Source: Calamus simplicifolius (Eukaryota; Streptophyta; Magnoliopsida; Arecales; Arecaceae). From it: DNA of 64,000 nucleotides. The first letter of the stretch is position 1. The number at the start of each line of letters is the position of its first letter. This document shows positions 11,188 to 23,062 of this stretch, one piece after another. The position numbers and the translations under genes were made by a program. The stretch spans positions 177,367 to 241,366 of the forward strand of contig UESW01001670.1 in NCBI GenBank assembly GCA_900491605.1. The letters run 5' to 3'. Under the pieces are notes generated by a model. The model was not told the origin of the DNA. It was given only the letters and a program-made list of their open reading frames with translations, and did not search any database.

Positions 11188-11199
11188 TGGTATCAGAGC
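11188..11199 (+). other. Primer binding site of element C (tRNA-Met)
   Basis: TGGTATCAGAGC, two bases after the LTR end. Confidence 0.92.
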
Positions 11200-11260
11200 A
11201 GAGTGCTCTTGATTTCTATAGCTTTGATTAGCTTGGAGCCAAAGATCAGTAGTAATCCAA

Positions 11261-12813
11261 ATGAGTTCTATGTTGACTGAAGGACAATCAACTAATAGAC
11301 CACCTTTGTTCAATGGAACAAATTACACATATTGGAAAGCTCGAATGAAAATCTTCATTCAAGCACTAGATTATGATTTATGGGGAATCATAATTAATGG
11401 ACACACACACCCACTATTATGATTGAAAATATTAATATTGCAAAGCCTGAATCTGAATGGGATGAGCAAGACAAGAAATTAGCTCAATTAAATGCCAAGG
11501 CTATGAATGTTCTTTATTGCTCTCTTGATGCAAATGAGTTTAATCGCATATCTACTTGTATGTATGCTAAGGAAATCTGGGATAGACTTGAAGTCACCCA
11601 TGAAGGTACAAATCAAGTCAAGGAATCTAAAATAAATATGCTTGTTCATAAGTATGAATTATTTAATATGGATCCTGCTGAAAATATTACTTATATGTTT
11701 ACAAGATCTACTGACATTATTAATGGATTGAAACGTCTTAGAAAATATTATGCTAACAGTGATCTTGTTAGAAAAATCTTAAGATCTTTACCTAGACATG
11801 GGAAGCAAAAGTCACTGCAATTCAAGAAGCAAAAGATCTCAACACTTTATCACTTGAAGAGTTGGTCGGTTCTTTGATGACTCATGAGCTTCAGCAACAA
11901 CATATCGATGAAGATGAATCAAAGAAGAAAAGGACTATGGCTTTGAAGAGTGTAACTCAAGAAGATGAAAGTGAAGAAACCATTAGTGACAGTGAGAAAG
12001 ATGATGAAATGACACTTATTTCAAGAAAATTTAAAAGTTCATGAAGAGAAAGAAATTTGGAAAAAGAAAACAATTTGTCAAAGGAGACCATAGCAAATAT
12101 AAGGAAAAGAGTGAACCTCCTACATGCTATGAGTGAAGCCTGGACACATCAGACCAGATTGTCCACTATTAAAGAAAGGATCTAAAAGAGTAAAGAAGAA
12201 GGCAATGATGGCTACTTGGAGCAACAGTGAAGCAATAAGTTCAGAAGATGAAGAGAAAACTAAAGTTGCAAATGTTTGCTTCATGGCTGATAATGATGAG
12301 GTAAGCCCTAACTTTTTAGATGACTTTACCTTTGATGAATTACAATGTGCATTTTATGAACTTATTGATGATTTTGCAAATTTAAGTTCAAAAGCAAAGA
12401 ATTGAAAAATGAAATCAAAAATCTTACTCTTAAAAAAGAAAGAATTTCAAAGGATAATGAATCATGTTAAAGGAAAACCAAGATTTGAAAAATGAAGTGG
12501 ATAAATTAAAACCAATTGTTGATAGATTTAGTCTAAGTTCAGAAAAATTGGAAATGATTTTAAATAGTCAAAGAGTTGTTTATAATAGAGCTGGTCTTGG
12601 ATACAATACCTTTAAAAGACAAAATTTTTGAAAAATATTTATGAGCATGCTGATAATTCTACTAAAATTACATGTTTTAAATGCGGAAAAATTGGACACA
12701 AAGCTTATATTTGTCAAACACAAAAGATAAGAAAAATATGGGTTCCAAAAGGAACCATCTTGACTAACCCTAAAGGACCCAAGAAAGCTTGGGTACCTAA
12801 AAACAAAAATTGA
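11261..12813 (+). pseudogene. Element C gag
   Basis: Starts at the ATG at 11261 (MSSMLTEGQSTNRPPLFNG). The YWKARMKIFIQALDYDLWG block is followed by a frameshift near 11400; the frame from 11419 carries MNVLYCSLDANEFNRIS and the NMLVHKYELF block. The first zinc knuckle (CYE..KPGHIRPDCP, near 12124-12165) has lost bases and now reads through a TGA. The second knuckle CFKCGKIGHKAYIC is intact near 12672-12713. Further shifts occur near 11800, 12040, 12405 and 12630. The gene ends in WVPKNKN-TGA at 12811-12813. Structural protein of the particle; not functional as read. Confidence 0.87.
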
Positions 12814-15800
12814 AATTGTGTATGCAGGTGTGTCTTGCAACCCGAGCAATTAAAAGACAATGGTACTTGGATAGCGGGTGCTCAAGACACATGACCGGTG
12901 ATGAATCGTAATTCATCACTTTGGAAGCAAAAGATGGAGGTGCTATTACTTTCGGTGATAATGGCCAAGGAAAAATAATTAGAATTGGAAAAATAGGTAT
13001 CACACCTCATGCTTATATTGATAATGTTTTGCTTGTGAAAGGACTGAAACATAATTTACTTAGCATTAGTCAACTATGTGATAAAGGATTTAATGTTACT
13101 TTTAAATCATCTCTATGCATTGTTAAAAATCCTACAAATAAAAACATGAAATTTATTGGTCAGAGGCATGGTAATGTATACATTGTTGATTTAAATGATT
13201 TGCATGATCAAAATATTGATTGCCTAGTTGCTACAAATAATAAAACTGATAATAGTTGTTATGGCATCGTAGGCTAGCTCATGCAAGCATGGATTTACTA
13301 TCTAAATTAATTAAGAAGGATTAGTACATGGTTTGCCAAAACTTGTTTTTGAAAAAGATAAAATTTGTAATGCTTGTCAATTTGGAAAACAAACCCGAGT
13401 TTCTTTTAAATCAAAGAATTTAGTTTCAACCACTAGACCTTTGGAGCTCTTGCACATGGATTTATTCGGTCCTACAAGAACAACTAGTCTAGGAGGAAAA
13501 AGATACAGTTTTGTTGTTATTGATGATTTCTCTCGCTTTACATGGGTTTTATTTCTATCTAGTAAAGACGAAGTGTTTTCAGCATTTCAAAAATTACTCA
13601 AAAGAATTACAAACGAAAAGAATTCTTCTGTTTTGTCGATACGAAGTGATCATGGAAAAGAATTTGAAAACAAATCTTTTGAAGAATTTTGTAATGAAAA
13701 TGGAATTGAACATAATTTTTCTGCACCAAGAACACCACAACAAAATAGAGTAGTTGAAAGAAATAATAGAACATTAGAGGAAATGGCGCATACCATGTTG
13801 TGTGAAAGTAATCTTCCAAAATATTTTTGGGCAGAAGCTATTGACACTGCATGTTATATTTTAAATCGTGCATTAATCAGACTTATTTTGAAAAAGACTC
13901 CATATGAACTTTGGAAATGAATGAAACCTAATATAAGTTACTTTCATGATTTTGGATGCCGATGTTTTGTATTAAATAATGGAAAATTAAACCTTGATAA
14001 ATTTGATACTAAGTCTGATGAAGAATTTTTTCTCGGATATTCTTTACATAGTAGAGCTTTTAGAATATTCAACAAAAAGACTTTAGTAGTTGAAGAATCA
14101 ATTCATGTTATCTTTGATGAATCTAATGATCTTCCATCAAGAAAGGAAAAAGGTATAAATGATGCATATGACATTGAAGATCAATTCAAGGACATCACAC
14201 CGAAAGATAAGAATGACACAGATACACAAGAGGTAAATGGAGAAGGGAACGCTGACCTACCTGAAGCCTCATAAGGTAATGGTGAATTAGAAAGAGGATG
14301 AAGGTATGTTCTCAGTCACCCCAAAGATCTAATTATTGGTGATCCTTCTCAAGGAGTTAGAACTAGGTCATCATTTAGAGATGCTTGTAATAACTTAGCA
14401 TTTGTATCTAAAATTGAACCTAAATGCTATGATGATGCTAAAAATGATGTTGATTGGATTAATTCCATGCATGAGGAACTTAACCAATTTGAAAGAAATA
14501 ATGTTTGGACTCTTATTGAAATACCTCACGATCATCAAATTATTGGAACTAAATGGGTTTATAAAAATAAATTAGATGAACATGGTAATATAATTAGAAA
14601 TAAGGCAAGATTGGTAGCTAAGGGTTATAATCAAGAAGAGGGAATTGATTTTGATGAAACTTATGCCCATGTTGCTAGATTAGAAGCTATTAGATTACTT
14701 CTTGCTTATGCTTGTTATATGAATTTTAAATTGTATCAAATGGATGTTAAAAGCACTTTCTTAAATGGATACATTGCTGAGCAAGTTTTTGTGGAACAGC
14801 CACCCAGCTTTGTAAATCACTTGTTTCCAAATCACATTTTCAAATTAAACAAGGCTCTATATGGTTTGAAGCAAGCACCCCGAGCATGGTATGAAAGATT
14901 AAGCAAATTCTTGATTAGTAATGATTTTATTCGAGGAACTGTGGATACAACTTTATTTATTAAAAGACAAAATGAAGATATATTAATTATTCAAATCTAT
15001 GTTGATGATATCATATTTGGTGCCACTAATGATTCTTTGTGCAAAGGCTTTGCTAAGCTTATGCAGGGAGAGTTCGAGATGAGTATGATGGGTGAGCTGA
15101 CCTACTTCCTCGGACTACAAATTAAACAAAGCAAAGATGGGATCTTCATAAGCCAATCCAAATATACCAAAGAAATGATCAAGAAGTTTGGCATGGAGAC
15201 ATCCAAGAGTATCGGTACCCCTATGAGCTCATCATGTAGACTTGAATCTTATGATTCTGAAAAATTTGTTGATTTAAAATTATATAGAGGCATGATTGGA
15301 TCATTATTATATTTAACTGCTAGTAGGCCAGATATTTTATTTAGTGTTTGCATGTGTGCAAGATATCAAGCAAATCCTAAAGAATCACACTTGCTTGCTG
15401 TTAAAAGAATATTTAAATGAAACAATAAATTTAGGTATATGGTATGATAAACAATCTAGCATTGACTTAATAGGATACACTGATTCAGACTTTGCTGGAT
15501 GTAAATTAGATAGGAAATTAACCACTGGAACCTGTTAGTTTCTAGGTGTTAACTTAATTTCATGGTTTAGCAAAAAGCAAACTTCAGTAGCACTATCTAC
15601 GGCTGAGGCCGAATACATTGCAGCTAGAAGTTGCTGTGCTCAAATTTTATAGATTAAGCAACAGCTAGAAGATTATGGCATTAAACAAAAGGCTATACCT
15701 AAAAAATGTGATAATACAAGTGCAATCAATTTAACTAAGAATCATATTCAACATTCCAGAACTAAACATATTGAAATTAGACATTATTTCATTAGAGATC

Positions 15801-15937
15801 ACGTAAATAATGGAAATGTTGTTATTGAATTTTTAAACACAGAAAATCAAATTGCTGATATTTTCACTAAGCCTCTTGATGAAACAAAATTTTATGAAAT
15901 CAGAATAGAATTGGGAATGTTTGATCCAACCATTTAA
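12810..15937 (+). pseudogene. Element C pol (protease, integrase, RT, RNase H)
   Basis: The -1 frame opens at the TTG overlapping the gag stop. Protease motif WYLDSGCSRHMTGD lies near 12860, with an in-frame TAA just after it. Integrase: CNACQFGKQT zinc finger part (13367), then the D of LHMDLFGP, the D of IRSDHGKEF and the E of VVERNNRTL, a complete DDE set in the frame 13333-13920, which a TGA ends. An LNxGKLNLDKFD block follows at 13921-14274. RT is described separately. RNase H runs to 15937 with a frameshift near 15420 and TAG stops near 15538 and 15650. An old, multiply broken polyprotein. Confidence 0.88.
14467..15420 (+). CDS. Element C reverse transcriptase, longest intact pol segment
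   Basis: An open run of 317 codons from MHEELNQFERNNVW through the RT. Visible motifs are TKWVYKNKLDEHG, ARLVAKGYNQEEGIDF, QMDVKSTFLNG, KALYGLKQAPRAWYERL, catalytic YVDD (14998-15009), MMGELTYFLGLQIKQ and LYLTASRPDI. It ends at a TGA where RNase H should continue, so the frame is truncated. All RT catalytic aspartates are present. The ATG is simply the first in the open stretch and is not a native start. Confidence 0.85.
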   Translation: MHEELNQFERNNVWTLIEIPHDHQIIGTKWVYKNKLDEHGNIIRNKARLVAKGYNQEEGIDFDETYAHVARLEAIRLLLAYACYMNFKLYQMDVKSTFLNGYIAEQVFVEQPPSFVNHLFPNHIFKLNKALYGLKQAPRAWYERLSKFLISNDFIRGTVDTTLFIKRQNEDILIIQIYVDDIIFGATNDSLCKGFAKLMQGEFEMSMMGELTYFLGLQIKQSKDGIFISQSKYTKEMIKKFGMETSKSIGTPMSSSCRLESYDSEKFVDLKLYRGMIGSLLYLTASRPDILFSVCMCARYQANPKESHLLAVKRIFK

Positions 15938-16328
15938 TGAATCAGTTAATGAATTGATATGATATCTAATTGATGTGACATCTTTTAATCAAATCAATTA
16001 AAGGGAACATCCTATCAAATTAATTGCTTGAGTATGCTGCAAGCTTTAAGCTTTTTCCACCTTTATGAAGCATAACTTCCTTAAATTCATCCACCAACCA
16101 GCCGATTGAAAACTTTTTCTTTTGATGGCAGTTAAGTGACCAGGTAACCAAACAGTCACCTGGCCAGCTAACCATCAAGGCATCACCTATATAACCTTTT
16201 TCACCAAATGATTTTTTCCATTCAAACCGTTCTTCATCACTTCAAGCCGAGCGTCTTCACCACTCCTCCTCTCAATCTCATCCATTTTTCATTCATCAAT
16301 ATCTCTATCAATCTTCTTCCATTCAATC
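15938..16328 (+). promoter_or_regulatory. pol-ORF3 spacer of C with palindrome and TATA box
   Basis: A noncoding spacer cut by element D. An imperfect dyad has arms at about 16124-16145 and 16158-16176 (GATGG...CCAGGT / ACCTGG...CCATC). TATATAA follows at 16188-16194. Rejoined to 37385, the TATA box lies about 150 bp before the ORF3 ATG, so I infer a dedicated ORF3 promoter. TSD CAATC is at 16324-16328. Confidence 0.5.
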
Positions 16329-18014
16329 TGTTGGCCAGATGACAACCCAAGAGGGGGGGGGTGAATTGGGTTCTTTAAAAAATTTATCCTTTTAAAATAG
16401 TTTGCTTAAGAAGAATGAAAGCAAATGCAATGTAAATACAAAGTACAGTGAATAAAACAGAGATAGAGATAGAGTCAATGGAACCACGGCAAACACAAAG
16501 ATTTTATAGTGGTTCGGTGTATCCAACACCTACGTCCACTCCCAAGATTCACTTGGGTCCACACTATAATCTTCCTTGATTACAGCCGAGTTGTTTTACA
16601 AGCTCACAACTCAAACTTGTTGTTTTCCCGGGATCACAACGAACCCAGCCGGTTTTTCGGGTTCACCAGCACAAAAACCCTAACACAAGCTATGCCAAGC
16701 TTGTACCGAGGTAAGACTACCTCCACTAGTTCAATCCCCTAGATTGAACTAGACACAAATAATAGAAATATTATTGTTAAAGTACACAGCTCCTCAATGA
16801 GCAGATAATCAAATAAAAAAACAAAGTTTAGAAAAGCCTGATTTGTAGTTGGTTGGCTTTTGAGCTTTTCTTCTTTTCTTCTTTTCCTCAACTCCTTTGA
16901 AGTGTAGAATCGGGCCTCAGCTCGGATTCTTCACGGACTGAACGTTGGAGTTGATTTGAGCTTTTTCTTCCTTTCTTTGAATATTAAAAATCTCTTGAGT
17001 TGCTCTTGAATAGCTCTTGGATTTTCTTCTGAAGCTTTCTTGGATTGTTGAACTTGAGCACAGACGAAGCTTCCTTTGATTTCACACTTTTTCTTTCACT
17101 CTATTTTTGAATCTCGGATTTTTTCAAATGACGCTCTGTTTTTCTCTTTTTCTGAAGGATTTTTTTTTTCTCTCTTGATGTGTATCTCTATGTCTTTGAT
17201 TTGAAAATGGTTTCTCTATTTATAGATTCTGCAAAAATATAGCCGTTAGAAACAAAGAAATATAGCCGTTATTGAAAAATTTTACCGTTGACGCTGAGTT
17301 GGCATTCAGAAAAATCATGCCCAGATTTGTTGGAGTCGACTCCAGCTTTGGGCGAGTCGGCTCGAAGACGCGATACCAAAAATAGAAATATTCAGAAAGT
17401 TAAAGGGTCGACTCAACGAAAATAAAGTGTTGACTCCTGACAGTCGGGGGTCGACTCATGAAAGGCAATGGGTCAACTCGCGAAGTGCTCAGAAAAATAT
17501 TTCTCTGGTGTCTGAGTGGAGTTGACTCACACAGTCATGGAGTCGGCTCGACAGAATCGGGGGTCGACACATGAAATCACAAGGGTCGACTCGTGAAAAT
17601 CAAGAATCTCTGTATACTGAGTGGAGTAGACTCTGAAACTCTAGAGTCGGCTCCGGAACGTATCAAAAATTAGAGTAATTTCTGATTGACTTGAAATTCG
17701 TTCCAGATTCATTTTAAATCAATTTTTTGACTTGAATACAATAAAATTGTCATTAGGAATCAATTCAAGAAATGTTCCAAAAACTCATTGATTGAAATAT
17801 GAAGTATAAAAATTTCTTTTTGAAAGCTTAAACATGGAGCTTGAAGTTACTTTCAAATTGATTAAAGTCATACTTAACATACTCATTGATTATTCTAAAT
17901 AAATTCATTGCTCATGTAAATAAACTCATTGCATCTTTTAATATACTCATGGCTTTTGGTAATCATCAAAATCAATAAGATTGGGGCAATATTTTCTCAA
18001 CAATCTCCCCAACA
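16329..18014 (-). repeat. 3' LTR of element D (1686 bp)
   Basis: Minus-strand ends are TGTTGGGGAGATTG (18014) and CTGGCCAACA (16329). Contains the GTCGAC array (about 17330-17655), MSA box TCTAACGGCTA (17250-17240) and TATA box (17224-17217). Confidence 0.93.
17217..17295 (-). promoter_or_regulatory. D 3' LTR core promoter: MSA box and TATA
   Basis: On the minus strand, AACGG cores precede TCTAACGGCTA (17250-17240) and TATAAATA (17224-17217). Confidence 0.6.
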
Positions 18015-18556
18015 ATCTCCCCCTTTTTGATGATGACAAAAACATTGAGTATATGCATGATTAATTAAAGAATTTATTTTATTTTCATAGTTAGGCTAAG
18101 GCTCCCCCTGAATGAGGTAGCTCCCCCTATGAAACTCAAATAAGTATTCCATTCATTCAGTTTAAGCTTATACACAATTTAATGTCAAAATACAGCCTTT
18201 TTATCTAAATTGCTTTTTCATTCATTTACTGTATGTGTAATGTTTAGTTATTACTTCCTTTTATCTCATTCATTCAATTAGTTTCATTTCTCCCATGCAT
18301 ATATATCTCCCTTGCATATATAGTTATACAACTCTCCCCCTTTTTTGTTATCAATAAAAAGGTAGAGATGCATCAAACATAATCATTCATTCAAGATATG
18401 TTGTAACAAAATCTGAGATTCATTGATAATAGGAGAAGTACATTCAAACTTAGATTACATTGAGCATTCAAAATTGACTTTTCATTACATCAATGTATCA
18501 AAATGTAAAACATAATATGAACTTCATTACATTGCAAAGACTAAGCATCTAATACA
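18015..18556 (-). other. Polypurine array and 3' UTR of element D
   Basis: On the minus strand: AAAAAGGGGGAGAT next to the LTR (18028-18015), two GGGGGAGC runs near 18100-18127, and AAAAAAGGGGGAGAG near 18335-18350. Between them and the ORF3 stop lies AT-rich untranslated sequence. Confidence 0.7.
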
Positions 18557-19692
18557 TCAAAAGTGAGTCCTTACAATCCTAGTTAAGTGATCTACAATAT
18601 TTTTCATTCCGTCTGTTTGAATCTTAACATAATCCTTCAGTCTTTCATCTACAAAAGTGCAAGCAGTCAATATTTTGTCTTGTAGTTCAACATTGCATTT
18701 TACATAGGTCTCACCATCTCCACAGATGTCTTTAAGTTCTTCAAAGATATTCTTTAGGTCTCCACTTAAAGACTCAGATGAAGTGCTAAGGGTTGATTCA
18801 ATCTTGGTGATCCGATCATCTAAAGAATAAAGAGTTTCTTTAATATTCATAAATTTGTTGTCAAACTCTGATTTCAATTTATCTGCCTGATCATCAAGAA
18901 GACCTTTAAGCTGCCTTAACTGAAGATCTGAAAAACCGACAGATGAAGACGATGGCCGATCAACCATCGAAGCAGAGGAAGGGGCTGGAGCAGGAACAGG
19001 AGAGCTCGAAGGTACAGGCGATGAATGTCTAACTGACGGTCCAGGTGCCTCAATGTCCGTGGCTCTATCTTCCATCATACCTTTCCTTTCCATCTTCCAT
19101 TCTTCTTCACAAAACCCATTCTATGAATAGTGGCCAAACTATAGTAATCGGTATGTCTTAGATTTCTCATTGGCTCACTATCTGATATGATTATCCCTTG
19201 GCTTTGAAAGATTTTAGTAAGAATCATGCCGTAGGGTAAATTGGATTTTTTCTTGCTTCCACAATCAGCAATGTACCATAATATCATGCTCGGAAGATTA
19301 ATGGGTTTACCAGTCACTATTGCATTCATCACAAATATATCTCTCTCAGAAACATAGTCAAATCTCCCAATCTTGGGGAATAGGATTCTACTACAAATAT
19401 TGTGGAGAAGTCTTAATTCTAAGGACAGTTGATTAGCAAAGACCTCTTCAAAACCGACAATCTCCCTGTTAAGCAATCTTGATAGAGCTGGGCTTCTATC
19501 ATCAGATGAAAAAGTAGAGGTACCCGACACTGGAAGATCCAACAACCTTGAAAGCAAATCCACTGTCATAGATATTCTATTTCCTCTAATGATGCTTACC
19601 AGTCCATTGTCTCCTCTTGATAGATTTTTATAAAATTCTTTAACTAGGGCTGGGTAGGTAGGACAATCTAAAGAACATATCTTCTCCCAACC
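18557..19692 (-). pseudogene. Element D ORF3, C-terminal part (split by E)
   Basis: Two overlapping frames. 19692-19075 holds the globular domain (GWEKICSLDCPTYP at the E junction, then VDLLSRLLDLPVSG, LRLLHNICSR, FDYVSERDIFVMNAIVTG, SNLPYGMILTKIF), with a frame break near 19571. 19093-18557 holds the Pro/Ser linker and coiled coil (LKGLLDDQADKLKSEF, LYSLDDRITKIESTL, ELKDICGDGE, KNIVDHLTRIVRTHF), ending at the natural stop. This copy best shows the native C-terminus. A shift near 19080 joins the two. The N-terminal half lies beyond E at 30165-30434. Function unknown. Confidence 0.8.
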
Positions 19693-20049
19693 TGTTGGGG
19701 AGATTGTTGAGAATTTGTTGCCCCAATCTTATTGATTTTGATGATTACCAAAAGCCATGAGTATATTAAAAGATGCAATGAGTTTATTTACATGAGCAAT
19801 GAATTTATTTAGAACAATCAATGAGTATGTTAAGTATGACTTTAATCAATTTGAAAGTAACTTCAAGCTCCATGTTTAAGCTTTCAAAAAGAAATTTTTA
19901 TACTTCATATTTCAATCAATGAGTTTTTGGAACATTTCTTGAATTGATTCCTAATGACAATTTTATTATATTCAAGTCAAAAAATTGATTTAAAATGAAT
20001 CTGGAACGAATTTCAAGTCAATCAGAAAATTCTCTGATTTTTGATACGT

Positions 20050-20375
20050 TCCGGAGCCGACTCTAGAGTTTCAGAGTCGACTCCACTCAGTATACAGAGA
20101 TTCCTGTTTCTCGAGTCGACCCCTGTGATTTCAAGAGTCGACCCCCGATTCTGTCGAGCCGACTCCATGACTGTGTGAGTCGACTCCGCTCAGACACCAG
20201 AGGAGTGTTTTTCTGAGCACTTCGCGAGTCGACCCCTAACTTTTCATGAGTCGACCCCCGACTGTCAGGAGTCGACACCTTATTTTTGATGAGTCGACCC
20301 TTTAACTTTCTGAATATTTCTATTTTTGGTATCGCGTCTTCGAGCCGACTCGCGGAAAGCAGGAGTCGACTCCAA
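20050..20375 (+). repeat. U3 array of GAGTCGACTC-type sites (E 5' LTR)
   Basis: About fourteen sites at roughly 20-35 bp spacing: mostly GAGTCGACTC or GAGTCGACCCC, with three GAGCCGACTC. Matching arrays lie at about 3925-4250 (A), 8300-8490 (B), 17330-17655 and 36705-37025 (D) and 28848-29172 (E 3' LTR). Confidence 0.8.
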
Positions 20376-20410
20376 CAAATCTGGGCATGATTTTTCTGAA
20401 TGCCAACTCA

Positions 20411-20488
20411 GCGCCAACGGTAAGATTTTTCTTTAACGGCTATATTTCTTTGTTTCTAACGGCTATATTTTTGCAGAATCTATAAATA
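20411..20488 (+). promoter_or_regulatory. E 5' LTR core promoter: AACGG triplet, MSA box, TATA
   Basis: AACGG occurs at 20416-20420, 20434-20438 and 20458-20462. The last is inside TCTAACGGCTA (20455-20465), an exact YCYAACGGYYA match. TATAAATA is at 20481-20488. Confidence 0.68.
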
Positions 20489-21358
20489 GAGAAGCCGTTT
20501 TCAAATCAAAGAGATACAAATAGAGATATTCACATCAAGAGAGAAAAAGGAAAAAATCGAAAAACAGAGCATCATTTGAAAAAATCCGAGATTCAAAATA
20601 GAGTGAAAGAAAAAGTGTGAAATCAAAGGAAGCTTCGTCTGTGCTCAAGTTCAACAATCCAAGAAAGCTTCAGAAGAAAATCCAAGAGCTATTCAAGAGC
20701 AAATCAAGAGATTTTCAACATTCAAAGAAAGGAAGAAAAAGCTCAAATCCTCCAACATTCAATCCGTGAAGAATCGGAGCTGAGGCCCGATTCACATCTA
20801 GCAAGGAGAAGAAGAAAAGAAGAAAAGCTCAAAAGCAACCAACTTCAAATCAGGCTTTTCTAAACTTTGTTCTTTTATTTGATTATCTGCTCATTAAGGA
20901 GCTGTGTAATTGAAAAATATTATTTCTATTATTTGTGTCTAGTTCAATCTGGGGGATTGAACTAGTGGAGGTAGTCTTACCTCGTACAAGCTTGGTATAG
21001 CTTGTGTTAGGGTTTTTGTGCTGGTGAGCCCGAAAACCGGCTGGGTTCGTTGTGATCCCGGAAAAACAACAAGTTTGAGTTGTGAGCTTGTAAAACAACT
21101 CGCTGTAATCAAGGAAGATTATAGTGTGGACCCAAGTGAATCTTGGGAGTGGACGTAGGTGTTGGATACACCGAACCACTATAAAATCTTTGTGTTTGCC
21201 GTGTTTCCATTGACTCTATCTCTATCTCTGTTTTATTCACTGTACTTTGTATTTACATTGCATTTGCTTTCATTCTTCTTAGCAAACTATTTTAAAAGGC
21301 TAAATTTTTAAAGAACCCAATTCACCCCCCCCCTTGGGTTGTCATCTGGGCCAACAAT

Positions 21359-21370
21359 TGGTATCAGAGC
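21359..21370 (+). other. Primer binding site of element E (tRNA-Met)
   Basis: TGGTATCAGAGC two bases after the LTR. Confidence 0.93.
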
Positions 21371-21417
21371 AAGTGCTCATTAGATTTTGATCACACGATC
21401 AAGAGCTAAAGATCCAA

Positions 21418-23062
21418 ATGGCAACACAAGTTGGATCATTTGCTGAAGGTCATTCTACGAATAGACCTCCTTTGTTTAATGGTTCAAATTATTCTTATTG
21501 GAAAGCAAGAATGAGGATATTCATTCAAGCTTCTGATTATGAATTATGGGGTGTTATAATTAATGGACCTAGTACACCCACACATGTTATTGATGGCACT
21601 ATTGTTCCTAAGCCCGAAAGGGACTGGAATGATAATGATAGGAAGATGGCACAGCTTAATGCTAAAGCCATGAATGTTTTATATTGCTCTTTAGATGCTA
21701 ATGAATTTAATAGAATCTCCACATGTAATTCCGCAAAGAGATTTGGGATAGATTAGAGGTTACCCATGAGGGTACCAACCAAGTAAAAGAATCTAAAATT
21801 AATATTCTTGTTCATAAATATGAGTTGTTTAGCATGGAACAATCTGAAACCATTGCATGCATGTATACTAGATTTACAGATATTGTAAATGGTTTGAAAA
21901 GTCTTGGTAAGACATATACTAACTCAGAACTTGTTCGAAAAATTCTTAGGTCACTACCAAGATCATGGGAAGCAAAAATGACAGCAATCCAAGAAGCAAA
22001 GGACCTCAACACTCTACCTTAGAGGAGCTTCTAGGATCACTTATGACCCATGAGCTGACAATGAAGCAGCATGTAGAGGAGGACACAAAGAAGAAGAAAG
22101 TGATTGCCCTCAAAGCTGCAAAAGAAGAAGAGAGCAGCAGCATGATGATGATGATGATGAAGAGACTGCTCTCTTAGCTAAAAAGTTTAAAAGATTCATG
22201 AGGAGAAAGAAACCCTTCCACAAGAAGAAATTTGGAGCAAGTGGGAAGGAGAAAAGGATAAGAACAAGGACAAGGACAAAGAAAAAGAGAAAGACCCCTT
22301 GACTTGCTATGAGTGTAATAAACCGGGGCACTTTAGGAATGAATGTCCTAAATTGAAGAAAGCCTACAAAAAGAAAAAGAAGGCTTATGTGGCAACTTGG
22401 AGTGATAGCGAAGAATCTTCTTCCGAAGAAGAAGAACAAAAGGAAGTCGCAAATGTATGTTTTATGGCGGACGACAACGATGAGGTAAGTTCTGATAACC
22501 CTTGCGATGATTTGCTTTGATGAATTATTTGATGCTTTTAATGAACTTGTAGGATTTCAAGGTTTTGAAAAAGAAATATAAGCTTTTGAAAAATAAAAAT
22601 TTAACTTTCATTAAAGAAAAGAAAGATCTTAATAATGAAGTTAAGAAACTTAAATCTGAAAAAAAATTTTGGTAAAAGAAAAAGAATTAATTTCCAATGA
22701 AAATGATAAACTAAGGAAAGAGGTTGAAAAACATAAGAACATAGTTGATAAGTTTACCTTAAGTTCACTAAATTAACATGTTATTAAATAGTCAAAAAGC
22801 AGTTTTTGACAAAGCTGGATTAGGGTATAACACTTTAAGAAAACAAAAATCACTGAAAAATATTTTTGTGCGTGCTGGCCAAAGTAATTTTACATGCTTT
22901 AAATGTAATCAAAAAGGACATAAATCTTTTGAATGTAAAATTCTAAAACCTAATAAAATTAAATTTAAAGGGAAGAAAATATGGGTTCCGAAAGGAACAA
23001 TATTTGTTGCTACTAACCATGAAGGACCCAAGAAAGCTTGGGTACCTAAACATAAAGTTTGA
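21418..23062 (+). pseudogene. Element E gag
   Basis: Starts MATQVGSFAEGHSTNRPPLF (21418), the first ATG after the PBS. It has the YWKARMRIFIQASDYELWG block and MNVLYCSLDANEFNRIS. A one-base loss near 21735 shifts the frame; the frame 21825-22022 continues it; further breaks occur near 22018, 22170 and 22520. A run of ATG repeats near 22142-22160 falls in an acidic/Lys linker. Zinc knuckles are CYECNKPGHFRNEC (about 22302-22343) and CFKCNQKGHKSFEC (about 22893-22935). Ends WVPKHKV-TGA at 23060-23062, overlapping the pol frame. Capsid/nucleocapsid protein, non-functional as read. Confidence 0.88.

Larger units (their letters stand above)
19693..21356 (+). repeat. 5' LTR of element E (1664 bp)
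   Basis: TGTTGGGGAG...GGGCCAACA. Holds the GTCGAC array (about 20050-20375), the AACGG/TATA promoter (20411-20488), and the terminal hairpin with a 9-C run (about 21315-21341). Confidence 0.95.

Noticed and set aside
22110..22439. Minus-strand frame of 109 codons rich in Phe/Leu
   Set aside because: Antisense of Lys-rich gag; no membrane protein.
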